From an uncultured Clostridia bacterium (GTDB taxonomy: Bacteria > Bacillota > Clostridia > Christensenellales > Borkfalkiaceae): a stretch of 60,147 nucleotides of DNA. The notes beneath the pieces are model-generated. The model had not been told where the DNA came from, searched no databases, and worked only from the letters and a program-made list of their open reading frames with translations. Where the stretch lies: NCBI GenBank assembly GCA_947630605.1, contig CANRIO010000003.1, forward strand, positions 1 to 60,147, written 5' to 3'. Position 1 is the stretch's first letter, and every line of letters begins with the position of its first letter. The translations under genes were made by a program, and so were the position numbers. Shown in pieces: positions 47,401 to 56,309 of this stretch.

Positions 47401-48672
47401 TCATGCCGCCTCTTCCGAGGCGGCTTTTATATTGCGGACTTCTGTCCCGAGGAGCACTTTCTTCTCGAAAAGCTCGCGGGCGAGGGCGTCGAGGAAGGCC
47501 CTGTTTTCCGTCAGGATCTTCTTGGCGCGAAGGTAGCAGCGTTCCAGCTCGACGGACACGGCGGCGTCTCTCGAATCCGTGATGCGATCCCCGCTGCCGT
47601 TTGTCAGGTATTGCGAAAACCCTCTGCCCGCATAGTCGTCCACGAGCCGTAAGACGATCTCGGAGGCCCGGTGCAGATCGCTTCCCGCACCCGTATCGAC
47701 CTCGCCGAAGACGAGCTCGGTCGCCGCCTTTCCCCCGAGCAGGGAGATGACGCGGTCTTCCATGCATGTGGCAGAGGTGAAGTAGTCGGGCGATCTCGAG
47801 ACGGAGGCGATCCCGCCCGTCCTGCTGTTGTGCGTGCACACGGTGACAAGATTGGTGCTGCCCGGTTCGAGTACTTCGGCGATGACGGCATGCCCCGCCT
47901 CGTGATAGGCGATGCGCTTTTGTGCGGAGAGCGAAAAACTTTCGCCCTCATCCTCGGGGGCCTCGAAGATCACGCGCATGCAGGCACGGACGATGGCGTC
48001 CATGTCGATCTGTTCTTTGTTTGCAAACCCCGCGTAGATCCCCGCCTCGTTGACGACTCTCTCGAGGTCGGCGCAGGACTTCCCGTTGAGAATGCGCGCG
48101 ATCGCCTCGGTGTCGACGTCGGCAACGAACTTCTTTTTGGAGAGATAATGCGCGATGATCTCTTCGGCATCCTTCCCGTCGGGCGCGTCGATGTAGAGGA
48201 CGGCGTCGAACCTCCCCGAACGGAGGAGCGACTGCGGGAAATTGCGGATGTTGTTTGCCGTCGCGAGCACGAAGACGCGCATTCCCCGCGCGCCGTCGAT
48301 ACAGGACTGCACGGTGACGAATTCCTCGGAATTGGTGTGCTCTTCATCGTCGTTGGCAAACTTGTCGAGATCGTCCAAAAAGACAACGGCGGGAGCCTGT
48401 GCTTTGGCTTCTTCGAACGTCCTTTTGATCTCATCGACGAAAGCCCCGTCCGACTTCGCCTTCCGGCAGAGACAGACCTTCCAGCCGAGCGCTTCGATAA
48501 AACAATTGGCCATCGTCGTCTTGCCCACGCCGGGGTCGCCGTGGAGCATGAGGCCGCGCGGCATCTCCACCCCGAGGCGGGCGTATTTGTCGCCGTTTTT
48601 CAGAACGTCGCAAAGACGCTCTAACTCTTTTTTCACACTCTCGTACCCGATCACCTTGTCAAATGCTTTCAT
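47401..48672 (-). CDS. Soluble FtsH-like AAA+ ATPase/M41-type zinc metalloprotease
   Basis: Walker A HGDPGVGKTTMANC; VVFLDDLDKFA; SRH-like LLRSGRFD; HEAGHAV; no TM helices at the N-terminus. Confidence 0.9.
   Translation of the reverse strand: MKAFDKVIGYESVKKELERLCDVLKNGDKYARLGVEMPRGLMLHGDPGVGKTTMANCFIEALGWKVCLCRKAKSDGAFVDEIKRTFEEAKAQAPAVVFLDDLDKFANDDEEHTNSEEFVTVQSCIDGARGMRVFVLATANNIRNFPQSLLRSGRFDAVLYIDAPDGKDAEEIIAHYLSKKKFVADVDTEAIARILNGKSCADLERVVNEAGIYAGFANKEQIDMDAIVRACMRVIFEAPEDEGESFSLSAQKRIAYHEAGHAVIAEVLEPGSTNLVTVCTHNSRTGGIASVSRSPDYFTSATCMEDRVISLLGGKAATELVFGEVDTGAGSDLHRASEIVLRLVDDYAGRGFSQYLTNGSGDRITDSRDAAVSVELERCYLRAKKILTENRAFLDALARELFEKKVLLGTEVRNIKAASEEAA
47405..47430 (+). terminator. 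Terminator of the XRE gene, located inside the 3' end of the convergent FtsH-like CDS
   Basis: GCCGCCTC-ttcc-GAGGCGGC-TTTTAT. Confidence 0.8.
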
Positions 48673-49028
48673 GTATATGTATATTCCTCACTATAATTTT
48701 TTTCATAGGGAAATTTGGCGCGCAAAGGGCGGATGGCGGAAGAAGGGTGGGCCGCGCTCTTGCGTTGTAACGGCATTATAGCACATCGATATGCCCAAAC
48801 CAGACTAAAATACGTCCCAAAATTGTCACATGAGGCATTTTTCTAAAATTTTTTTGAGTTAAATTTCTCCACGCGCCACAACTGAATTTACGATTGAGAG
48901 AAAACATATGGCAACAGGCCGGAACGCCTCACCCTGCCAAGGCGGTTTGAAAGCGCCATCCCCCCCCTCGGCGTCGATACAAACAAAACCAAAGTCATCT
49001 ACACGGAAAATTAAAATACCAACGCAAA

Positions 49029-49062
49029 AGAAGCCGGGAGTGTGCTCCCGACTTCTTGTTTT
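49029..49062. terminator. Terminator hairpin downstream of 49064-49336
   Basis: AGAAGcCGGGAG-tgtg-CTCCCGaCTTCTTgtttt. Confidence 0.75.
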
Positions 49063-49063
49063 G

Positions 49064-49336
49064 TTATGAGCGGGGAAGCATCCCCGAAAACAAGAATGCC
49101 TTCGCCTCGATGGGGCGGATCCCCTTCGAAGCGGCCGCCGCCATGCAAGTCGTGTTTGTGCCGAAAAATCTCTTCGCCCCCCTCTCGACGACGACTACGG
49201 GGAACGAATACGTCTCCGCCGTCAGCCCCTGCACATTCCGGTATCCGTTCCGGGTGAGCAGGTCAAAGAGCCTCTGCGCCTCGTCCTTCCCGCTGTAACG
49301 GACAAGGACCTGTCCTTCCATTGTCTTGGTTTCCAT
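49064..49336 (-). CDS. Uncharacterised ~90-aa protein under riboswitch control
   Basis: METKTMEGQVLVRYSGKDEAQRLFDLLTRNGYRNVQGLTAETYSFPVVVV...; RBS aggaggg upstream; alternate start at 49342. Confidence 0.75.
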   Translation of the reverse strand: METKTMEGQVLVRYSGKDEAQRLFDLLTRNGYRNVQGLTAETYSFPVVVVERGAKRFFGTNTTCMAAAASKGIRPIEAKAFLFSGMLPRS

Positions 49337-49370
49337 TTTCATTCCCTCCTATACTCACCGCAAGAGGCAC

Positions 49371-49397
49371 GAAAAAAGCCCATCGTCACGATGAGCT
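49371..49397 (-). terminator. Riboswitch-controlled intrinsic terminator
   Basis: AGCTCATCG-TGA-CGATGGGCTTTTTTCG on the minus strand. Confidence 0.85.
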
Positions 49398-49399
49398 TG

Positions 49400-49510
49400 A
49401 ATTTCCCTTCTTTCCCATCGTTCAGCCATTAGCACCTTGCCTTCCCGGGCAGGTTGCTGTGCGGTCTTTGGGGCTGTCCCTCGCGCAACTCTCTATGGTG
49501 GTGATTTGAT
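49400..49510 (-). ncRNA. S-box-like (SAM clan) riboswitch aptamer
   Basis: Minus strand CCATAGAGAGTTGCGCGAGGGACAGCCCCAAAGACCGCACAGCAACCTGCCCGGGAAGGCAAGGTGCTAATGGCTGAACGATGGGAAAGAAG; GAGGGA...GCAACC...GGC/GCC stem...AAGGTGCTAA core. Confidence 0.75.
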
Positions 49511-49519
49511 TGTAGGTGT

Positions 49520-49548
49520 ATCTTATCCCCTTTTTTGCTCTTTGTCAA
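49520..49548 (-). promoter_or_regulatory. Promoter of the riboswitch transcript
   Basis: TTGACA-17-TAAGAT. Confidence 0.85.
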
Positions 49549-49573
49549 GTATTTTCGGGGGAATTTCGCCCTC

Positions 49574-50365
49574 TTATTTGCAATATTTCCCGGTAAACTC
49601 GTCAATGACGGAAAGAAGCTGCTCATCGAGATAGCGGCGGGCAAGCGCCCCGGAAAATCCATCTATGCCGAAGAAGGCCTCGGCGACGCCGCCGACCATT
49701 GCCGCGATCGTGTCCGAGTCCCCGCCCATGGAGACGGCGAGGCGCACGGCGTCTTCGAAACTGTCCGCTTCGAAAAAACACTCCATCGCAATGGGCACGG
49801 TGCCCCGGCATGTCTCGTTGAAGGGCATCCGCCGCTCCCGCCATTCGTCGCAAGAAATATCAAAGGTATAATACTTCTCGAGATACTTCTTGATCTCCTC
49901 CTTCGTCTTTCCTTGCCTCGCAAGAAAACCCGCCCCCGCCACGGCGACGGCGCCCTTTATGCCTTCGGGGTGGTTGTGCGTGACTTCCGCCGAAAGTTTT
50001 GCGAAATGCTCCGCCTCCTCAAGGCTCTCCGCAAACCATATGACGGGCGAGACGCGCATCGCGGAGCCGTTGCCGAAACTGTTGTACGGCCCCATGCTCT
50101 CATCCGCCGCCCATCTTCCGAACATTCCGCCGTAACCGCCGTAAGGATAGCGGTTCACATACTCTCTTAAAAGGCGGACAAGCTCGCTCTTGAAGGGTTC
50201 ATCCCCCTTCCTTCCGCACCGAAGAAGGGCCTCGGCCACCGCCACGGTGCAGACGGTGTCGTCCGTAAAGCGGCAGTTGTTGCTGAAAAAGGCAAAATCC
50301 TTCCGGTAGATGTTGGCAAACTCAAAGCGGCTGCCAACGATGTCGCCGATGATCGCACCCCACAT
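49574..50365 (-). CDS. ADP-ribosylglycohydrolase family protein
   Basis: GAIIGDIVGSRFEF; FTDDTVCTVAVAEALL; GNGSAMRVSP; SMGGDSDTIAAMVGGVAEAFFGI. Confidence 0.93.
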   Translation of the reverse strand: MWGAIIGDIVGSRFEFANIYRKDFAFFSNNCRFTDDTVCTVAVAEALLRCGRKGDEPFKSELVRLLREYVNRYPYGGYGGMFGRWAADESMGPYNSFGNGSAMRVSPVIWFAESLEEAEHFAKLSAEVTHNHPEGIKGAVAVAGAGFLARQGKTKEEIKKYLEKYYTFDISCDEWRERRMPFNETCRGTVPIAMECFFEADSFEDAVRLAVSMGGDSDTIAAMVGGVAEAFFGIDGFSGALARRYLDEQLLSVIDEFTGKYCK

Positions 50366-50366
50366 G

Positions 50367-50924
50367 TTATTTCTCCCCCTCTTTCACAAGTAAGCCGACC
50401 GCCGTAAATGCGGCGGAGATGACGTTTCCTTCCTCCGCGAAGGGAAGCACGCCGTCGTCGAAAAAGGTATCGAATTCGAGCCCCTCCATCTTCAATACGA
50501 TGTGCAAGACCTCCTCTTCCCCGAAATTTACCTTCTCCACGCTCTTGATCTTCGCCTGCAAGATGACGGAAGCGTTCTCCCGGAAGTTCGGATCGGCACT
50601 CGGGGAAAAGGTCCCGCTCGGAATGATGGACTCCGCCGCCATCGACTTCATCGTCCGCTCGCGGTAGTAATCTTCTTCGTCGTGAAAGATCTCACTCGGT
50701 CCATTCAGATGTTCGGCACCGGGCATCAAGAGAAGTTTCAAAGAAAACCTCTTCCCCTCCTCAAAGCTCTCTCCCTCCGCATGCCAAAGGTCGATATTGA
50801 TGGGGCAGACGCCGAGATCGAAGCGGGCGAGCTGCCAGCCGTCCCCCCAATCGCAGATAAATTCTTCGCATTCGAGCGTCCGCGGCTCGATAAGCGCAAA
50901 CGCCTGCTTTTCAAAATTCGTCAT
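50367..50924 (-). CDS. Hypothetical protein
   Basis: 185-aa ORF in the same operon. Confidence 0.65.
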   Translation of the reverse strand: MTNFEKQAFALIEPRTLECEEFICDWGDGWQLARFDLGVCPINIDLWHAEGESFEEGKRFSLKLLLMPGAEHLNGPSEIFHDEEDYYRERTMKSMAAESIIPSGTFSPSADPNFRENASVILQAKIKSVEKVNFGEEEVLHIVLKMEGLEFDTFFDDGVLPFAEEGNVISAAFTAVGLLVKEGEK

Positions 50925-50939
50925 ACATTCCCCCTGCTA

Positions 50940-51317
50940 TCAATTCTTTTGCCCTTTCGGCGTTGCGGGAGGGCGGAAATATTTGTTGGAAAGTCCGCAG
51001 AGCTTTGTTACAAGCGTTTGGGCTCTGTCCTCCGGAATATCGCTCGAGAGCACGGCATCGATGAGAAGGCGCAGCTCATCGTCGTCAAATACACGCGTAA
51101 CGAGATAACATCCGCATTTGGGAATGACGTCGATATCAAACCCCGCCGCCGCCAATAAAGACACGTCGCGCCCGATGGCCTTGCGTTCAAGCTCGATCCC
51201 ATAGTCGCGCAAAAGATACCGTTGGATCTCCTCTTGCCACAGCGGATGATCGAAGTCGCTATACTTATATAAAATTTGCAAAATGCGCAACGGCGCCAAT
51301 TTTTTGGGTTCAGTCAT
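50940..51317 (-). CDS. HTH protein resembling the N-terminus of WYL-type regulators, truncated
   Basis: LRILQILYKYSDFDHPLWQEEIQRYLLRDYGIELERKAIGRDVSLLAAAGFDI. Confidence 0.6.
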   Translation of the reverse strand: MTEPKKLAPLRILQILYKYSDFDHPLWQEEIQRYLLRDYGIELERKAIGRDVSLLAAAGFDIDVIPKCGCYLVTRVFDDDELRLLIDAVLSSDIPEDRAQTLVTKLCGLSNKYFRPPATPKGQKN

Positions 51318-51994
51318 GAAAGTTTTATACCCAACTTCTCAAGTCTTTCTCTTACTTTCCCGGGACTATCTTTTACCCAAAGAGCAAGATCCAAATCAAG
51401 CAAATTCGTTCCCTCGGGAAGCTTTTCTCTGAGCAATGCTTCATATCCAAGATATTGGTCATAACTGTCCAGCTTGCTCCATTTGGTATTCCATAAACAT
51501 TTCACCTTCAGATGTTTCTCGGCGTTTTCGATCACATACTTATCAATCGGAATATGACAATCCCGAAAGGCGCTCGCCTTGATTTCGGAGTGACCGAGCA
51601 AATCGGAAAAATCAGTGATTGCATATAAGCATTTGAAAGTCATGTTGATCCATTTTTGCGCACAACCATAGGTGAACGCAGAAAGGCCCTTATATTCGGT
51701 GAACACAGAAAAGTCCTTGTATTTCTCGCGTAAAGAAGATGCAAGGTCTTCATGCCATTCGTCAAAATCCTGCGGCGGTTTTTTGAAGTAATCTTCTATT
51801 TCCTCAAGAAGCTTTTCTCTCGCTTCTTGCTTTGGGGTCTCCCCTTTGCAATTTCCCTTTTCCCATTTCGTATAACCGTCTAAAACACGACAAAAGGTCA
51901 AATATGCCCTATCTACCGCCCATTGGTATGGGTCGGTATCCATAAGCATTAGAAACTCGATTCTTTGTTTTTTAAGTTCCTCTTCTTTCGTCAT
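51314..51994 (-). CDS. Hypothetical protein, first gene of the ADP-ribosylglycohydrolase operon
   Basis: 226-aa ORF with promoter TTGATT-18-TACAAT region upstream; 4-bp overlap with the HTH gene. Confidence 0.65.
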   Translation of the reverse strand: MTKEEELKKQRIEFLMLMDTDPYQWAVDRAYLTFCRVLDGYTKWEKGNCKGETPKQEAREKLLEEIEDYFKKPPQDFDEWHEDLASSLREKYKDFSVFTEYKGLSAFTYGCAQKWINMTFKCLYAITDFSDLLGHSEIKASAFRDCHIPIDKYVIENAEKHLKVKCLWNTKWSKLDSYDQYLGYEALLREKLPEGTNLLDLDLALWVKDSPGKVRERLEKLGIKLS

Positions 51995-52299
51995 ATCATT
52001 TATTTTCTCTATTGTATCATAAAGCTTTTTCGAAAATCAACTATAACGCGAGACAAAATCGGGACATATCACATTCCGCATAACGCTTTGCGTTTTCTCC
52101 TCTTATGCGGCGTCGAACACGAAGGACGAAATAGCGGAATATCACTTATTTTACATTATAAAAAATGAGCCAAACTTAACTGTTCGACTCATTCCTACTT
52201 GGCTGACCGAATTGGACGTAAAATGAATTATGTTTGAGACAAAAATGCTAAACGCTTTTTCGTGCAATGCTTTTCAAGCGTGAAAGCTCATCTGCATTT

Positions 52300-54033
52300 C
52301 TACTTAATGAACTCCCAACAACAGCTATCGAAACTGAAAATCGAGCGGATTGCGCAATTTTTCAATTCGTCCGCGTTTCGACCTAATTTACCATAAACTC
52401 CGCCGGTTTTATCAAAACTCACTTGTGGATCTTCTTCAATTAAAACATACCAACCGCTGTAAATGTTATGCACGATAATGCTGTTGTTTGTTCTTTCGTT
52501 CCACAACTGAAAAATTGTCTTTCCCGGAAGCTGTACTTCTTTATCGAACTTATTCGTTACTATTTTACCATTTTTATTGTATGTAATGCCGACTATTGTC
52601 TCATCTTCTTTTTCTACGTTAACGACGGACGAGAGATCTTCGTAAGTTTGGATCTTCGATTTTCCAAAACAAGACGCGCAGTAGCATAATTCTCCGTCAA
52701 TATCTGCTTCGCTTTCGATTCGATAGTCACAATACCAGCATTCAATATCTTCAATGCTATCTGAATAGAGCGGACACGCAACATACGAATGAAGTACGCC
52801 TTGTCCGGCCCCATCAATAGGCTCGCATACCTTCAATAACATTTCTTTTACTTTAGGTATTTGCTCGTGACATATCCATTTCTTTTTCATGCAATCTATT
52901 TGCAAAATGTATTCCATTTCCGATTCGGTCACACCGTCTTTTGCCCAAGACAAATCAATTTCGGCTATATTATACCCTTCTCTTTTTAACCTATTGCTCT
53001 CCTTTTCATCCGTGCTTGACTTGATGCGAACAAGAAGCGCGATACAACTACCGTCTGTGCAATGCAAAATGATGGATTTCGGAATGCGCGATTTCCCTTC
53101 ATAGCAATACTCACATTCTTGAAATTCCTCAGTCCAAGATTCTCTGATAACGATTCCTCTGCCCGCTGTCGGTAAGATTATAGTGGGCAACTTTATTTTT
53201 TTCACCGTCTCAAATTGTGATTTTATCAGCCCAAATAATTCCCCGCCTGTCCTATATAATTTTACCTCAATAGTTGGATCGGAACCATCGGCTCTCGGGA
53301 AGTTGAATGGATTACTCTTTGAGGCAGGAATAGATTTTTGTGCCTGTTGCCGTGTCGCATCTGGTTCTTGCAAAGCGATTTTTTCTGCCCCATTCGGAAA
53401 CGCTATTGGGGCGTTTGAAGCCTCTGCGCTATATGTCGGCGAACCTCTTCTGTATATCCATTCGCCCAATGTGCCGCCCGATGATGTCTTGTCGCTTTTC
53501 GCCCAACTGAGCATTCGTTCCAAGCTTAAAGCCGCTTCTTCCTTGCTGACTGCGCGCATCCACTCAAAATCTCGACAGATTTCACTTTGCTTCAAAATAG
53601 AAGGATCTCTTAAAAAATCTTCAATACTGCCACACAAAAGTATAATTTTCTTCGCAGTGATAGGATTCAATAATATATTCTCAAGTTTTGTGACCCATCT
53701 AAGATTTTCAGGACGATTGTTTCTTCGGTTTGTATCTACATGATCGACAACATGCTGAGGCGAAGGCGCCGGCCCATGAAATGCCGTCGCAACTATTCTA
53801 TGTACAGCTTCACCTGCAATTTTAGCATAGCCTGTTTGGGCGTCATATTTCCCAAAAGTCCAAAAATTATCTGTCGGACGAGGTTTTTTCCCAATAGGAG
53901 TGTAACGCAAAACAGCTCCGTTATCACGGACAGAATAAGTTTCCCCTTTATATGTACACTCGATCTCGTTTTCAAAATCGTCTATCATTTGGATATCATT
54001 CCTGTTTGGGCTAAGGGTTGTATGCTGCACCAT
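52300..54033 (-). CDS. NUMOD4/HNH endonuclease fused to a CoiA-like, zinc-binding C-terminal region
   Basis: GEAVHRIVATAFHG...VVDHVDTNRRNNRPENLRWVT; CEYCYEGKSRIPKSIILHC; YNIAEIDLSWAKD; CWYCDY...CYCASC. Confidence 0.7.
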   Translation of the reverse strand: MVQHTTLSPNRNDIQMIDDFENEIECTYKGETYSVRDNGAVLRYTPIGKKPRPTDNFWTFGKYDAQTGYAKIAGEAVHRIVATAFHGPAPSPQHVVDHVDTNRRNNRPENLRWVTKLENILLNPITAKKIILLCGSIEDFLRDPSILKQSEICRDFEWMRAVSKEEAALSLERMLSWAKSDKTSSGGTLGEWIYRRGSPTYSAEASNAPIAFPNGAEKIALQEPDATRQQAQKSIPASKSNPFNFPRADGSDPTIEVKLYRTGGELFGLIKSQFETVKKIKLPTIILPTAGRGIVIRESWTEEFQECEYCYEGKSRIPKSIILHCTDGSCIALLVRIKSSTDEKESNRLKREGYNIAEIDLSWAKDGVTESEMEYILQIDCMKKKWICHEQIPKVKEMLLKVCEPIDGAGQGVLHSYVACPLYSDSIEDIECWYCDYRIESEADIDGELCYCASCFGKSKIQTYEDLSSVVNVEKEDETIVGITYNKNGKIVTNKFDKEVQLPGKTIFQLWNERTNNSIIVHNIYSGWYVLIEEDPQVSFDKTGGVYGKLGRNADELKNCAIRSIFSFDSCCWEFIK

Positions 54034-54065
54034 TGGACTCCTTTTTGTAACATTACATTTTCAAA

Positions 54066-55406
54066 TTAAGACGCTAAATGAGATTTCGCGCAACCGATCA
54101 AGCGTGAAAGCTCATCCGCCATAAACAGCGGGACATTCAGAACGTTGCCGTCTAAAGAAAGATTTTTGAGGGACAAACGAACGGCGAGGGGCGTTTCGCG
54201 CTCGTACTTCTTTCTGTAATTTTTTAGACTAACCGACGAAATGTTTTCTCCCGCCTTCACCTCGACGGGGATTACATCGTTCTCCTTCTGAATTACAAAA
54301 TCCACCTCATAAGGCGCTTCCGCCCAATAGTGCGGGGCGCTATCGAACTGCCGCAGCAGACTTTGCAACACAAAATTCTCGGTGAGGGCGCCCTTGAACT
54401 CGGTGAACAGGCGATTCCCCTCCGCAAACGCCGTGTGGCTCAGCCGTGCTTGCCTTCGCAACAGTCCCACGTCACCGTGATAGATCTTAAACGAATCCAA
54501 GTCCTCATATGCCGAAATGGGCAGTGCGGGTTTTGCGATCTTGAATACCTTCTTCGCGAGGTCCGCATTCACGAGCCATTGCAGAGAATCCTCGTACTCT
54601 CTCGCACGCGCCCCACCCTTCACGACGGAATACAAAAATTTTTTGTTCTCCCGTGCGAGCTGTGACGGAAGAGAGTCCCAGATCAGAGTGATCTTCTGCA
54701 CATCGTGCCGCTGCCATTCATCCGCATCGTCATGATGCTTGCCGAAGTCCCGCTCATACGAGCCGAGGAGGTCGTCGAGCGCCCGATCCACAAGCGCAAC
54801 GTCCCGCTCCTGCGTCCATCGAAGCACCGGCTCGGGCATTCCGCCCGTCACAAAGTACATTTTCAGCTTTTCGCACAACGGATTGAAGAAGGCGTCGGGG
54901 ATGGCTTCGATCGCATGGATGCTTTGCTGGTACTCATACAGCCCCTCGTCCCCGTTAGCGATGAGAAATTCCGAGAAGGTCATCGGACCCATGTCGAGGA
55001 AGTCCACCTTCCCGACGGGGAATCCCTTGGAGAGCGTCAAGCCGAGCAGCGACCCCGCACAGACCACGAAATACTCGCTTGCGTTCTCGCAAAAGTACTT
55101 CAGAGCATTCAGCGCGCTGTTGCAGCTTTGGATCTCGTCGAAGATGATGAGTGTCTCCTTCGTGATGCGTTGCCCGCTCGCAAAGGATAAGTTTTGCAGA
55201 ATGCGCTCAACGTCCTTCGTCGTCTCGAAGAATTGCTTATACTCCTCCGACTCATCGAAGTTGAAATAGGCAACGCTTTCAAACTCCTTGCCAAATTCTT
55301 TCAATGCCCATGTCTTGCCGACCTGCCTTGCCCCGCGTAAAATAAGCGGCTTGCGGTATTTCGATCGCTTCCACTTCCTCAATTCATCCAAAATAAAGCG
55401 TTTCAT
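54066..55406 (-). CDS. AAA_14/DUF4143 family ATPase
   Basis: KPLILRGARQVGKTWALKEFGKEF; LIIFDEIQSC; VVCAGSLLGL; IPVEVKAGEN. Confidence 0.93.
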   Translation of the reverse strand: MKRFILDELRKWKRSKYRKPLILRGARQVGKTWALKEFGKEFESVAYFNFDESEEYKQFFETTKDVERILQNLSFASGQRITKETLIIFDEIQSCNSALNALKYFCENASEYFVVCAGSLLGLTLSKGFPVGKVDFLDMGPMTFSEFLIANGDEGLYEYQQSIHAIEAIPDAFFNPLCEKLKMYFVTGGMPEPVLRWTQERDVALVDRALDDLLGSYERDFGKHHDDADEWQRHDVQKITLIWDSLPSQLARENKKFLYSVVKGGARAREYEDSLQWLVNADLAKKVFKIAKPALPISAYEDLDSFKIYHGDVGLLRRQARLSHTAFAEGNRLFTEFKGALTENFVLQSLLRQFDSAPHYWAEAPYEVDFVIQKENDVIPVEVKAGENISSVSLKNYRKKYERETPLAVRLSLKNLSLDGNVLNVPLFMADELSRLIGCAKSHLAS

Positions 55407-55550
55407 CGGCGATCCCTCCTTCACGTCTAGTTGCTTTTATTATACTCCGATTTTACTTTTCGTCAATCCGATTGCGCCGATTTTTTCAAAATTATGTGAT
55501 TTTTCTCACGGAATTATATAAAATTATGTGATTGTAGCTTCTATATCCTT

Positions 55551-56309
55551 TTATTTGGTATAAAATATTTCCTCCATCCAATGCGAAAAATGATAAACAT
55601 TTGCTTGTGTAAGACAATGATCGGAATACAAATTTATAATTACATCATCATCGTCGAAAAGATCAAACACCCAATCTTTCCAACCATCTTTAGCTTTTAG
55701 TTGTGGATCACTTTCAATCAAAAATTCCGATTCGTCTGCAATTAAGAGGTAGATAATCTCTTCCATGGGGCTATGCGCCCTCATATCCGCCCCCCCTCTG
55801 GCAATGGCCCGCAAATGAATCAGCCTATCTCTCATCGAATATAAAAACTCATAATTGTATTCCATAAGGAATTGGGGCGGAAGTATGGAGGCCAACCACG
55901 AAGCGTCCAGCTCTCCGATGTGTGTGCCTTTCGGGTTTGACGAAAGCGCTTCCAAATCTTCTTTGATGTAGTCCAGCAAAATATCGCTTCCTACCGCAAA
56001 GGAAATCGCGGCGATCTTTCCGAAATTCTTTTCCAGATAACTCGACCATGCTTCATGTGTCCGATAATCTTCCAGTTTGAAAGAATCGTTTTCTTCGTCT
56101 TCGACCGGTAATAATTTCCAATTCAAGGCCCTGCAAACGCCCTTACCCTTATCTTGACGGATGGATTCCCCCGCCTCGTAACGGCACCACGTCTTGATAC
56201 CGACCCCCGCTTTTCGCGCCGCCTCTTCGATCGTCAATCCCAACTCGTTTCGCCTTGCCTTGATTTTACTCGCCAATTCCATGCTGCCGCCAATTGATTT
56301 CTGTGCCAT
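55551..56309 (-). CDS. XRE-family regulator with unknown C-terminal domain
   Basis: LASKIKARRNELGLTIEEAARKAGVGIKTWCRYEAGESIRQDKG. Confidence 0.85.
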   Translation of the reverse strand: MAQKSIGGSMELASKIKARRNELGLTIEEAARKAGVGIKTWCRYEAGESIRQDKGKGVCRALNWKLLPVEDEENDSFKLEDYRTHEAWSSYLEKNFGKIAAISFAVGSDILLDYIKEDLEALSSNPKGTHIGELDASWLASILPPQFLMEYNYEFLYSMRDRLIHLRAIARGGADMRAHSPMEEIIYLLIADESEFLIESDPQLKAKDGWKDWVFDLFDDDDVIINLYSDHCLTQANVYHFSHWMEEIFYTK

